64,000 nucleotides of DNA from Deltaproteobacteria bacterium. Lineage in GTDB: Bacteria > UBA10199 > GCA-002796325 > JACPFF01. The notes under the pieces were generated by a model. That model saw nothing but the letters and a program-made list of their open reading frames with translations, did no database searches and had not been told where the DNA came from. Shown here in pieces: positions 26,207-34,304 of this stretch. The translations under genes were made by a program, and so were the position numbers. Location of the stretch: contig JACQUX010000038.1 in assembly GCA_016210045.1 (NCBI GenBank), positions 62,001 to 126,000 on the forward strand. Direction: 5' to 3'. The number at the start of each line of letters is the position of its first letter. Position 1 is the first letter of the stretch.

Positions 26207-27085
26207 CTAGGGCTTCCTCCCCCGCATCCTAACCTTCTCCCCAATGGGGAGAAGGGATTGATTGGCCTCCCTATGAAACCCGTGCGCCGCGGTGGGGAAC
26301 GCGCTCGTTTTCACTTCGGTGCAATAGGTCTGCACGGCCGTTGTGACTGTGGCGCCGAGATCGGCGTAGCGTTTTACGAACTTCGGTGCAAAATCGGGAT
26401 TGAGCCCTAGTAAATCGTGGAGGACCAAGACTTGGCCGTCGCAATCGGGGCCGGAGCTGATGCCGATCGTCGGCACCGGGACGCGTTGCGTGATCTGCGC
26501 CGCGGTTTCGATCGCGACGCCTTCCAGCAACAGTCCGTAAGCCCCTGCGGCGACAAACGCTTCGGCCTCGCGCAGTAGCTGGTCAGCAGTGTCGGGATTT
26601 TTCCCTTGGATTTTGTAGCCGCCCATTTGGTGCACGCGCTGCGGCTTCAAGCCGATATGCGCCATGACCGGAATGCCGGCTGCGGTCATTCGCGCGACGG
26701 TGTCGACCAGTTCCATCCCGCCCTCGAGTTTCACCGATTCGGCGCCGCCCTCTTTCACCAAGCGTCCGGCGCTGAGCATAGCCTGTTCTGCTGAGGCCTG
26801 ATAACTCATGAACGGCATATCGGCCACCACGTGTGCAAGGGGGCGAGTGCGCGTGACCGCTTTCGTGTGATACAGTACGTCATCGAGCGTGACGGGAATC
26901 GTCGTGTCGTGGCCTTGGACGACCATGCCGAGTGAGTCGCCGATCAGCAGCATCTCCACATCAGTCCGGGCGAGCAGTCGCGCGAACGTGGCATCGTAGC
27001 ACGTGATCATGGCGATCCGTTCGCCGCGCGCCTTCATGGCGGCCAGGCGCGGGATGGTGATCTTTTGGCGTTCAGCGTCCGACAT
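26207..27085 (-). CDS. panB: 3-methyl-2-oxobutanoate hydroxymethyltransferase
   Basis: 292 residues. It adds a hydroxymethyl group from methylenetetrahydrofolate to alpha-ketoisovalerate, the first committed step to pantothenate. The metal- and substrate-binding start MITCYDATFARLL, LLIGDSLGMVVQGHDTT, VVADMPFMSY, KLEGG, and GLKPQ (with the Mg ligands) are present. The family normally ends near HGFH, at about residue 272. Here the last 18 residues (from NQSLLPIG) are encoded by the palindromic repeat at 26216-26256, so a repeat seems to have moved the stop codon. Start overlaps the deoxynucleoside kinase by 14 bases. Confidence 0.96.
   Translation of the reverse strand: MSDAERQKITIPRLAAMKARGERIAMITCYDATFARLLARTDVEMLLIGDSLGMVVQGHDTTIPVTLDDVLYHTKAVTRTRPLAHVVADMPFMSYQASAEQAMLSAGRLVKEGGAESVKLEGGMELVDTVARMTAAGIPVMAHIGLKPQRVHQMGGYKIQGKNPDTADQLLREAEAFVAAGAYGLLLEGVAIETAAQITQRVPVPTIGISSGPDCDGQVLVLHDLLGLNPDFAPKFVKRYADLGATVTTAVQTYCTEVKTSAFPTAAHGFHREANQSLLPIGEKVRMRGRKP
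26216..26256 (-). repeat. CCCTCTCCC-type dispersed palindrome, copy 2, inside the panB 3' end
   Basis: In reverse orientation to copy 1: its complement reads CCCTTCTCCCC-ATT-GGGGAGAAGG followed by TTAGGATGCGGGGGAGG. The unit is translated as the extra C-terminal residues of PanB. Confidence 0.85.
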
Positions 27086-27719
27086 AGTGGTAATGAGCGG
27101 TTCCTTGTGCGTGTTCGAGGATCGCGGTGCGTAAGTTTTCCCAATCCGACGGATGCTTCACGATATCGACGTCGCTGACATTCACGACCAGTAACGGCGT
27201 CGCCGCGTAGGCGAAGTAGAAACGGTTATAGGCCTCCGCCAGCTCTTCGAGATAGTCTTCGGTGATCGGTTTTTCTGCCGCGAGTTTGCGCTGCCGTATG
27301 CGTTGCAACATCACGTCGGTCGAGGCTTGCAGATAGACGACCAAGTCCGGCTTCGGCAGTCGCGGATCGAGCAATTGGAATACGGTATCGTAAAGCGCCA
27401 TTTCGTCGTCGGTGAGATTGAGTTGGGCGAAGATCCGGTCTTTCGCAAACGTGTAGTCGGAGACGGTGACGGCGTGAAAGAGGTCTTGTTGCGCCAGCCC
27501 GACTTGCTGCTGATAGCGCTTCAACATGAAGAAGAGTTGCGTAGTAAACGCATTGCCGCGGCGATCTTTATAGAAGTCGGTTAGGAACGGGTTTTGCGCT
27601 AACGGTTCGAGGATCGTCCGTCCGCCCAAGTCTTTCGCCAACATCGTGGCGATGGTCGTTTTCCCCGTCCCGATCGGCCCGTCGATCGCGATATAGCGCC
27701 GTGTGGTGGTCAGTGACAT
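27072..27719 (-). CDS. deoxynucleoside kinase family protein
   Basis: 215 residues from the ATG at 27719 (MSLTTTRRYIAIDGPIG). P-loop GPIGTGKTT; the substrate-base motif ..DYTFAKDRIFAQLNL matches the (D)R-F element, and the LID-like RIRQRKLAAEKPI contains the arginines that close over ATP. Such kinases phosphorylate deoxyadenosine, deoxyguanosine or deoxycytidine for nucleotide salvage. It sits before panB with a 14-base overlap; the dNK-pan association is common in related bacteria, possibly because both draw on one-carbon or nucleotide economy (inference). Confidence 0.9.
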   Translation of the reverse strand: MSLTTTRRYIAIDGPIGTGKTTIATMLAKDLGGRTILEPLAQNPFLTDFYKDRRGNAFTTQLFFMLKRYQQQVGLAQQDLFHAVTVSDYTFAKDRIFAQLNLTDDEMALYDTVFQLLDPRLPKPDLVVYLQASTDVMLQRIRQRKLAAEKPITEDYLEELAEAYNRFYFAYAATPLLVVNVSDVDIVKHPSDWENLRTAILEHAQGTAHYHYVGR

Positions 27720-27763
27720 GCCGTCGGCTATAGCAGGGCCGTTGTGGCCTGGCAAGCCGGCCG

Positions 27764-28717
27764 TCAGCCGTGCTCCCCAGCGCGGGGAGCATCATCAGGC
27801 AGTGTGCGTGTGAACAGCGCATCGACTTGTTCTCGGTTGACCACATCGCCCAGGCCTGCGCGTTCGAACAACTCGACCACACGCGAGATCTCTCCCAGTA
27901 CGGTGGTGTAACTCCAATCTCGATTACCTCTGGCCCCATAGAGCAGGGCGCGCAGGCCTGCTTCGGCGGCGAATCCATGATAGCCCTCGTCGCCAAGCAT
28001 CAGGTTCGACAGCTCGTCGCGGAGCGCGGCATAGGCCAGTCGGAGTGTGAAAAAAAGTGCGTCCTGCGGAGCTCCATCGGTCAGGCAGTTGATCTCCACT
28101 TCACCAACGCCGAGATATTCGTCGGCCAACCGCACCATGAAGAGATCCGCAGCCGTGGGGCGATCAGCCGTGAAGAGGACGCTAGTGCCGAGGAAATAGC
28201 GAGCGCCGGCCTCGGTGAGCGGGAAGACGTCGTCGCAGATGACTGCCCGACCTTCGATCTGCAGTGTGGCACTATATCGGAGACGATCTGCGTATGGGCA
28301 AAGAGCGGTCTCTACGGGTAACGTGCCGCTCAGGCTAAGGCGCTCCATGTCCGGGTCGGGTGAGATTCTGGCAAGGGTCAACGTTGTCCCTCCTGACACC
28401 ATGGAGTCGGGGAGCTGAAAGTCCACCTGTGCTGGGAAGGGGCGTGTCAGGGCCTCGATGCGACCTCTGCCCGGGGGTGGTTCCGTAATGTTCGTCACGG
28501 CGACCTGGCAAAAGTGACGGGCACGCGCATCGTTAAAGCTGAGCCCCGCCACGGGATTGGCCGAATCTGTGCGATCCAAGCCAACCAGGAGCCCGGAACG
28601 TGTGGCTGCAAAGACGTGGACCTTCGGCTTCGTGCCCTGCTGCCCTCGCACAAATACCGTGGGGCGCTTCATCGCCGCGCGGGCAGTGTTCAGTAATCGA
28701 CTCGTTGTCATTTCCAT
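27764..28717 (-). CDS. hypothetical protein, 317 residues
   Basis: The start at 28717 is decided by a strong AGGAGG 7 bases upstream; the frame extends further without a site. The N-terminus (SRLLNTARAAMKRPTVFVRGQQG) is basic. A beta-rich middle with repeated hydrophobic strands (SATLQIEGRAVICDDVFPLTE) is followed by a helical C-terminal domain (LRLAYAALRDELSNLMLGDEGYHGFAAEAGLRALL; split here as two segments). No signal peptide, no known family. Lies 44 bases upstream of the dNK gene on the same strand. Confidence 0.7.
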   Translation of the reverse strand: MEMTTSRLLNTARAAMKRPTVFVRGQQGTKPKVHVFAATRSGLLVGLDRTDSANPVAGLSFNDARARHFCQVAVTNITEPPPGRGRIEALTRPFPAQVDFQLPDSMVSGGTTLTLARISPDPDMERLSLSGTLPVETALCPYADRLRYSATLQIEGRAVICDDVFPLTEAGARYFLGTSVLFTADRPTAADLFMVRLADEYLGVGEVEINCLTDGAPQDALFFTLRLAYAALRDELSNLMLGDEGYHGFAAEAGLRALLYGARGNRDWSYTTVLGEISRVVELFERAGLGDVVNREQVDALFTRTLPDDAPRAGEHG

Positions 28718-28803
28718 AAGATTCCTCCTGTGCCCTTGATATCGGCCGCCCGTCAAGAAAGTTGCGGATTATTTTTTGAGAGCTTTATTGAAGGGATCGC
28801 GCC

Positions 28804-29565
28804 TCAAACGATAACCAGCCGCAGCAGTTCCTCGATTGTCAGGGTCTCCACGCGGCGGGTGGGGTCGATGCCGGCGGCGAGCAGGCGGTTGGCAGCGAGT
28901 GAGTGGCGGAGCATCTTGCGGCGTTTGGTAAACAGCGTGCGCACGAGGTCGCGCAGTGCGGCTGGGTCGGGGATTGCGTAGGGTGGGGGAATCGGGAATG
29001 CCAAGCGCACGGCGGTGGAGACCACTTTTGGTGCCGGTCGAAACGAGTGCGGCTGGATGTCGAAGAGGCGCTGCGCCGTGGCAGTGCTTTGCACGGCGAT
29101 GCTGAGTGGTCCCCACGCCTTGGTATTCGGCGTCGCGGTCAAGCGGTGCGCGACTTCGCGTTGCACGGTGACAATGGCCGTGGCGATCTGGTCGCGGTGA
29201 GCGCAGAGCCACAGCAAGATCGGCGCGGAGATGTTGTACGGAATATTGCCGATCAATTGGTAACGCATGCCGGCGGGCAGTGGTGGCGGGTCGAACGTGA
29301 CGATGTCGTGATGGAGCAGCGTCACGTTGCCGGTATTGCGGAATTGCTCTTCCAGCGTCGCGATCATGCGACGATCGAGTTCCACGGCGATGACTTGAGC
29401 ATCGGACGCGGCGAGGCGTCCGGTGAGGGCGCCCGGGCCGGGACCGATTTCGATGATCGTGTCGGTCGGTTGCGGATCGAGTGCGGCGATCAGCTTGTCC
29501 AGCACCCCCTGATTGATCAGGAAATTTTGTCCGAAGCGACGCTGCGGTCGTGGCGTTGCATTCAT
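28804..29565 (-). CDS. rsmA: 16S rRNA dimethyltransferase RsmA (KsgA)
   Basis: 253 residues from the ATG at 29565; the open frame upstream is inside tsaD. It methylates two adjacent adenosines near the 3' end of 16S rRNA during 30S maturation. QRRFGQNFLINQGVL is the SAM-binding start, EIGPGPGALTGRL motif I, and NIPYNISAPIL motif IV, the catalytic N-x-P-Y. A C-terminal helical domain binds rRNA. The start codon overlaps the tsaD stop as ATGA, so translation is coupled. Confidence 0.97.
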   Translation of the reverse strand: MNATPRPQRRFGQNFLINQGVLDKLIAALDPQPTDTIIEIGPGPGALTGRLAASDAQVIAVELDRRMIATLEEQFRNTGNVTLLHHDIVTFDPPPLPAGMRYQLIGNIPYNISAPILLWLCAHRDQIATAIVTVQREVAHRLTATPNTKAWGPLSIAVQSTATAQRLFDIQPHSFRPAPKVVSTAVRLAFPIPPPYAIPDPAALRDLVRTLFTKRRKMLRHSLAANRLLAAGIDPTRRVETLTIEELLRLVIV

Positions 29566-30587
29566 GCCGCGCCCACATGTCCCAATTCTTCCGTAGCGGC
29601 GGCGTTGAGATCGAGTCCGCTCCGCTCGCCGCGTTGCAGATGTTGCATCCCGGCCCACGCGATCATCACGGCGTTGTCGGTGCAGAAGCGGACTGGCGGA
29701 ATGAAGACTTGTAATTGATGCTCATGCACCACGGTTTCGAGCCGCGCCCGCAAGGCGCGATTGGCGGCCACTCCGCCGGAGACGACGATTTGCCGACAGC
29801 CGGTGGTCTCCGCTGCGGCGACGAGGCGCCGCACTAGTTCTTCCACCACTCGATGTTGAAACCCGGCCGCTATGTCGGCCACAGCGGGTGGTGACGAACG
29901 TTGTAACAATTGCGCGACGGCGGTCTTGAGGCCGCTGAAACTGAAATCATGTACCGCGATTTCGAACGGCGATCCGCGTACTTTTAAATTGGGCCGCGCA
30001 AAACGGGCGGCCTTCGCATTGCCCGTTGCCGCGAGTCGGTCGATTTGCGGGCCGCCGGGAAATCCGAGGCCGAGTAATTTGGCGACCTTGTCGTAGGCCT
30101 CGCCGGCGGCGTCGTCGCGCGTGGCCCCCAACAATTCGTATTGGCCGAGGGCGCGGGCATGATACAGACTGGTGTGACCGCCGGAGACGACCAGGCCGAC
30201 GAACGGGAATACGAGTTCCGGCGCAAATAGTTGGGCTGCGAGTAAATGGCCTTCCAAGTGGTTCACGCCGATCAGCGGTTTGTCGAGCGCAAAGGCCAAC
30301 GCCTTGGCAAAGCTGAGTCCGACCAACAGGCAACCGATCAGGCCCGGTGCGCGGGTGACGGCAATCGCGTCGAGGTTGCGCCATTCAATGCCGGCAGTGG
30401 TGCGCGCGGATTCGGCCAGCTGCGGCAAGACTTCAATATGCCGCCGCGACGCCAATTCCGGCACAATCCCGCCAAAGCGCGTGTGGATGTCGTCTTGCGA
30501 CGCGATGCAATCGGCCAAAATCGTGCGATCACGGAGTACGGCGACGGCCGTTTCGTCGCAGGAGGTCTCAATCCCGAGGACCATCAT
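29562..30587 (-). CDS. tsaD: tRNA N6-adenosine threonylcarbamoyltransferase TsaD
   Basis: 341 residues. It transfers the threonylcarbamoyl group to A37 of ANN-decoding tRNAs, working with TsaB and TsaE. The ASKHA start (MVLGIETSCDETAVA), metal ligands His110 and His114 (NHLEGH), VSGGHTSL and the C-terminal VSGGVAANRALR with an AWAGMQ ending are all present. The N-terminal SQDDIHTRFGGIVPELASRRH is standard. TsaB/TsaE are not in the window. Confidence 0.97.
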   Translation of the reverse strand: MMVLGIETSCDETAVAVLRDRTILADCIASQDDIHTRFGGIVPELASRRHIEVLPQLAESARTTAGIEWRNLDAIAVTRAPGLIGCLLVGLSFAKALAFALDKPLIGVNHLEGHLLAAQLFAPELVFPFVGLVVSGGHTSLYHARALGQYELLGATRDDAAGEAYDKVAKLLGLGFPGGPQIDRLAATGNAKAARFARPNLKVRGSPFEIAVHDFSFSGLKTAVAQLLQRSSPPAVADIAAGFQHRVVEELVRRLVAAAETTGCRQIVVSGGVAANRALRARLETVVHEHQLQVFIPPVRFCTDNAVMIAWAGMQHLQRGERSGLDLNAAATEELGHVGAA

Positions 30588-30631
30588 ACGTGCGCTCGTC
30601 CGTTCGTCCTACGTGCGTTCGTGTACACGTG

Positions 30632-31414
30632 TTATCGAGGGCCCCGTTCGGCGGTGGCGGCCGTGGGTTCGAGGAGGCGCAGCCGCGTGGTGGCCTGTCG
30701 GGCCTCTTTGGAATTCGGCGCTTGAGCCACGACTTTGCGATACGCCCCCGCTGCTTGTGGTTTCATACCGAGTTCGGCGAACGCGAGTCCTTGCTTGAAC
30801 AGCGCCGCGCCGATTTTTTCGCTGCCGGGATAGCGATCGACGAGTGCTTGAAATTCTTTGGCGGCGTCTTGGAAATTTTTCTGCGCAAAGAGGCATTCGC
30901 CGATCCAGTATTGGGCCTGCGCGGCCATCCCGCTTTGGGGCGCGGCGCGGAGATATTGACGGAACGACGCCAGCGCCGTGTCGTAGTCGCGCTCTTGTAC
31001 GGCGTTGAGGCCTTGTTGATAGGTCGTTGCTGCGGTGTCGGGGCGTGCAGCGACTGTTTCTGTTTCGCCCGTATCAGATGGGGTGACTTCCGCCGACCGC
31101 TTTTCGACCGAACGCAGCCGGCCGTCGAATTCGTCGATATATTTCTTCAGTTGATCGAACAAGAGCTGCTGCTGTTGCGAAATGGCGTCGACGCTGCCTT
31201 GAAATCCGTTCCAGTCGGCGCGCATCTGTTCGACGGCCATCATTTTTTGTGCGATCTCGGCGCCTTGTTGCCGAAATGCGGCTTGCAAGTCGCGCAGTTC
31301 CTGCTCCAACTGAGTGATTTTTTGTTCGAGTTTGTAGGTGTCTTTGTCTCCGGCACCGGCCATGGATGTAACCAAACCAATGGCGAGCACTGCCACCGCG
31401 AGTACGTTTTTCAT
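30632..31414 (-). CDS. cpoB: cell division coordinator CpoB-like periplasmic protein
   Basis: 260 residues. Signal peptide of about 21 residues ending SMAGA. Then comes a coiled-coil region (KLEQKITQLEQELRDLQ, up to about 105), a linker rich in Thr/Glu, and a C-terminal TPR domain beginning ATTYQQGLNAVQERDYDTALASF and containing YWIGECLFAQKNF. This is the YbgF/CpoB architecture. In E. coli the protein links Tol-Pal to peptidoglycan synthesis at division. It follows pal on the same strand, with a hairpin in between, as in the canonical tol-pal cluster; tolQRAB are not within this window. Confidence 0.93.
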   Translation of the reverse strand: MKNVLAVAVLAIGLVTSMAGAGDKDTYKLEQKITQLEQELRDLQAAFRQQGAEIAQKMMAVEQMRADWNGFQGSVDAISQQQQLLFDQLKKYIDEFDGRLRSVEKRSAEVTPSDTGETETVAARPDTAATTYQQGLNAVQERDYDTALASFRQYLRAAPQSGMAAQAQYWIGECLFAQKNFQDAAKEFQALVDRYPGSEKIGAALFKQGLAFAELGMKPQAAGAYRKVVAQAPNSKEARQATTRLRLLEPTAATAERGPR

Positions 31415-31528
31415 ACCGAATATCCTCCTTCGGAGCGCGATGCTCCCGCCTTGGTCGCATCGCGATCATCGCTACCGCGGGCCACGACTCCGCTAACGCT
31501 CCGCCGCCCTTACTCCTTCGCAAATGAA

Positions 31529-31558
31529 AACCCCGGGGAAGATAGCCCCCCCGGGGTT
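31529..31558 (-). terminator. GC-rich hairpin between pal and cpoB
   Basis: On the minus strand AACCCCGGGG and CCCCGGGGTT pair over ten bases around a 10-base loop, then TTTTC follows. The T-run is short, so partial termination or mRNA stabilisation of pal is as likely as full stop. Confidence 0.65.
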
Positions 31559-31588
31559 CGCAATCAAGCGTTCTTTGTCCGCAACCGC

Positions 31589-32005
31589 TTAGCGGGCCAC
31601 GAATTCTGCGCGACGGTTCTTCCACCAGCAACCTTCGTTGTGATCCGTGCAGCTGGGGCGTTCTTCACCGTAGCTGATCGTGGAGACGCGATCCCCGCTG
31701 ACGCCGAGGTGTTGCAGATAGGCCTTGGCCGACTTCGCCCGGCGATCACCCAATGCGATGTTGTATTCCGTGCTGCCGCGTTCGTCGCAGTGGCCTTCCA
31801 CCGTGACCTTCGACTTGGTGTTCTTTTGTAGCCAGGCCGCATTGCCCTTCATCGCAGCTTGGTATTCCGACTTCACCGCGTATTGATCGAGGTCGAAATG
31901 AATGCGTTGCAATTTGCCACTGACCCGTTGTGAACAGCCGGCCGCAAACACGACGGCGCCGAGTGCCAATGCTGCCAGCAATTTCTGACTCGTGTTCCTC
32001 TTCAT
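31589..32005 (-). CDS. pal: peptidoglycan-associated lipoprotein Pal
   Basis: 138 residues from the ATG at 32005 with a GGAGGAGG site upstream. Lipobox VFAAGC; Cys24 is the predicted lipidated residue. The OmpA-like domain has the diagnostic IHFDLDQYAVKSEYQ strand, VEGHCDERGSTEYN (the DAP-contacting helix and loop) and the closing LGDRRAKSAKAYL. It tethers the outer membrane to peptidoglycan. The OmpA domain starts almost directly after the lipid anchor, so the usual tether is very short. It ends with CTDHNEGCWWKNRRAEF, the normal family end with two Cys. Confidence 0.96.
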   Translation of the reverse strand: MKRNTSQKLLAALALGAVVFAAGCSQRVSGKLQRIHFDLDQYAVKSEYQAAMKGNAAWLQKNTKSKVTVEGHCDERGSTEYNIALGDRRAKSAKAYLQHLGVSGDRVSTISYGEERPSCTDHNEGCWWKNRRAEFVAR

Positions 32006-32132
32006 ACCTGCCTCCTCCTTGTGGAAAATGGGTTGATAGTCTGCGCTCACTTGTTGGGAACCCCCAAACGTGGCGGCAAGCTAGGGAAATAGAGATTGAA
32101 AGTCAAGAATTTTCATGAGATGCCGCCCCTCT

Positions 32133-32528
32133 ATGCGTTGGATTATCGTGGACCCATCGCCGCTCGCGCGCAATTTATATCGGTTGCTGGTGCTACAAGC
32201 TGCGCCGGATGCGCTCGTGCAGATGGTGGCGAGTCCGAAAGATCTTGGCGACATCGCCGGTGACATGTCCGCCACGCAACTCATCATTGGGAGTGGGGCG
32301 TTAGTGGGATTGGAAGAACGCTACCGCGCGTTGTTGACCGACGCCGCGCCGTGGTCGACATTTCCGAAACTGATCTTAATCGGATTTGCGCATCAACGGT
32401 TGCCGGAGTCTACGTGGGATCTGCCGTGCGCGATCAGTGTGCCGCGTCCGTTTCGTCCCGAGGCGTTTATTGAATTGATCGCGCATGGGTTGGTGTCCAG
32501 TGCGCCGAAACGGGCACGACGCGGTTAA
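32133..32528 (+). CDS. degenerate response-regulator receiver-like protein
   Basis: About 131 residues from the ATG at 32133 (MRWIIVDPSPLARNLYRLLV), which looks like a receiver-domain first strand and helix. Later strands (ATQLIIGSGAL, FPKLILIGFA) and the end (ISVPRPFRPEAFIELI) copy the alpha/beta order and the 'K/R-P-F' loop of receivers, with Arg for the conserved Lys. The aspartate phosphorylation site is not evident: the strand-3 end reads IIGSG. It is followed 5 bases later by a PilZ protein, consistent with signalling by c-di-GMP. Confidence 0.6.
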   Translation: MRWIIVDPSPLARNLYRLLVLQAAPDALVQMVASPKDLGDIAGDMSATQLIIGSGALVGLEERYRALLTDAAPWSTFPKLILIGFAHQRLPESTWDLPCAISVPRPFRPEAFIELIAHGLVSSAPKRARRG

Positions 32529-32533
32529 TCAGT

Positions 32534-32911
32534 ATGGGACGTCCAAGAAAAAAACTGCCGCTGCTCGAACAAATGGCTGCGCAACGCCCGCGACGGCTGT
32601 TTCCACGTGCCGGACTCACGGCCGACGTCGTGTTGGAAGATGAACACGGCGAACCGCTGTTGATCTTGCCGGCTGAAAATATCAGCATTGGTGGGTTGTT
32701 CCTGCATGGCAATCTCCCGCTCCGTGTCGGCGCCCATCTCCTGTTGTCGATCCCGTTACCGAATCAATCGTTGCCGCTGCGCGTCGTCGGCGAAGTCGTG
32801 CGCGTCGAACGCGTCGGCGGCAAACCCACCGTCCGTGGTCTCGGCGTCCGCTTCATCGAATTATCCCGCGCGATGCGGCAGATGCTGGAGGCGTTAGTCT
32901 CAGTCGGGTAA
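32534..32911 (+). CDS. PilZ-domain protein (c-di-GMP binding)
   Basis: 125 residues. The RxxxR element (RPRRLFPR, 18-25) and the N-x-S-x-x-G motif (NISIGG, 49-54) are the c-di-GMP-binding signatures of PilZ domains; the canonical Asp is Asn here, a common variant. The beta-barrel strands LPLRVVGEVVRVERV and the GLGVRFIELS end follow. It lies 5 bases after the receiver-like gene and 12 bases before the alcohol dehydrogenase. Output could be flagellar, pilus or secretion control. Confidence 0.88.
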   Translation: MGRPRKKLPLLEQMAAQRPRRLFPRAGLTADVVLEDEHGEPLLILPAENISIGGLFLHGNLPLRVGAHLLLSIPLPNQSLPLRVVGEVVRVERVGGKPTVRGLGVRFIELSRAMRQMLEALVSVG

Positions 32912-32923
32912 ACGGTACGCACG

Positions 32924-34114
32924 ATGGCGCAGCATTCCTACACCTTCTCGTGGCCGACCACGTTAGAATGCGGGCCCGGCGCAACGGCGCGCGCGGCCGA
33001 GCGGGTCGGGCAATACGGACGGCGGGTCCTTTGGGTCTATGGCCGCGCGTCGCTGCAACGTTCTGGTCTGCATGCGCGACTCAGCCGGCAACTCGCTGCA
33101 TACGGACTTGCGGTCTGCGAAGTCGGCGGCATCGGGACCAATCCGTTACTCAGCCAAGTCCAAGCGGGAGTGACTGCCGGGCGGGCATTTGGCGCCGACG
33201 TAGTGTTCACTTCCGGCGGTGGTTCGGTGATGGATGCCGGCAAGGCGATGGCAGCGGGGATCGCGGAAGACGCGGACCTGTGGGCGGCGTTCCAACAGCA
33301 TCGACAAATTGTCGCGGCGTTACCGATCGTGGCGTTAGTGACGTTGCCCGCGACCGGCTCCGAAATGAACGACGTTGCGGTCGTGACTCACGACACCACG
33401 CGCGACAAATTGGTCGCCAGCAGCCCGGCCCTCTACCCGCGGCACGCCATCCTCGATCCCGAGCTGACCTTAGACCTGCCTCTCCCGCTCACGATGGGCG
33501 GCGTCGCGGACCTGATCTCCCACGTCGTCGAACTTTACTTCGACGGCAGTCGCTCGCCGCTCGTCGACCGCTTCGGCGAGCAGATCGTGGCCGCGGCGAT
33601 CGCGGCCGCCCGCCGTGTCCACGCGGATCCGCGCAACCTCGAGGCGCGGACCACGCTGATGCACTGTGCGACGTTCGCGCTGAATGGCTTGCTGGCGTTC
33701 GGAAAGCACGGCGGCGATTGGAGCAGTCACCGGATCGAACACGCGATGAGCGCCCTCTACGATGTTCACCACGGCACCGGACTCGCCGTGGTCCTGCCCA
33801 CATGGATGGCATGGGCCGCCGAGCACGTCCCGGAGCCGTTTGCCCGCTTCGCGCTCGGCGTCTTCGGCGAGACCGTGCGGGGCGTCACGATTGCCGACAC
33901 CGCCCGGGCCGGCATTCTCCGGCTGCGCGCCTTTTATCGCGACGTCGGATTGCCGACAACATTGGAAGGCCTCGGCTTGGAACGATCACAGATCCCGGCG
34001 CTGGTGGAAAAGGCCGGACAGATGCGTCCGTATCCGTATGGAGCGTTGTGTGCGATTGGCCCAACGGAGGCGACGGCCATTTTGGAGCGCATAGCCGACT
34101 GGGGGGAGCAGTGA
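32924..34114 (+). CDS. iron-containing alcohol dehydrogenase
   Basis: 396 residues. Group III iron-type dehydrogenase with NAD(P)-binding GGGSVMDAGKAMA (95-107), and metal ligands in the expected order: an Asp in GGVADLISH, its His, a His in RIEHAMSA and a His pair in DVHHGTGLA. Closest in layout to BDH/YqhD butanol or aldehyde reductases. It would interconvert an alcohol and an aldehyde with NAD(P)H. Follows the PilZ gene by 12 bases, so they may share a message, but the functional link is not obvious. No frameshift was seen. Confidence 0.93.
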   Translation: MAQHSYTFSWPTTLECGPGATARAAERVGQYGRRVLWVYGRASLQRSGLHARLSRQLAAYGLAVCEVGGIGTNPLLSQVQAGVTAGRAFGADVVFTSGGGSVMDAGKAMAAGIAEDADLWAAFQQHRQIVAALPIVALVTLPATGSEMNDVAVVTHDTTRDKLVASSPALYPRHAILDPELTLDLPLPLTMGGVADLISHVVELYFDGSRSPLVDRFGEQIVAAAIAAARRVHADPRNLEARTTLMHCATFALNGLLAFGKHGGDWSSHRIEHAMSALYDVHHGTGLAVVLPTWMAWAAEHVPEPFARFALGVFGETVRGVTIADTARAGILRLRAFYRDVGLPTTLEGLGLERSQIPALVEKAGQMRPYPYGALCAIGPTEATAILERIADWGEQ

Positions 34115-34236
34115 AAGGGCGGACGTCGTCGCAGATCGGCATGGTCGATCCGCCACCAAAGTAACGTCGTTCGTCGGCCTCCGCCGTGGCCTCGACACGT
34201 TGCTGGACAGCGACTAGCGACCCAATATCATCCGGA

Positions 34237-34293
34237 TGGGGACAGGTACCTTCAAACCAGCGCCGATTCTCGATTTGAAGGTACCTGTCCCCA
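34237..34293. repeat. perfect 20-bp palindromic element, copy 2
   Basis: Arms TGGGGACAGGTACCTTCAAA (34237-34256) and the complement (34274-34293), 17-base spacer, then CATTCAAATG. Spacer shares GCGCC and TTCT-like cores with copy 1. Lies between convergent genes. Confidence 0.9.
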
Positions 34294-34304
34294 TTCAAAT
34301 GCAA

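Noticed and set aside
34200-34300. Insertion sequence at the TGGGGACAGG palindrome
   Set aside because: No transposase or target duplication is visible; the element is only 57 bases.
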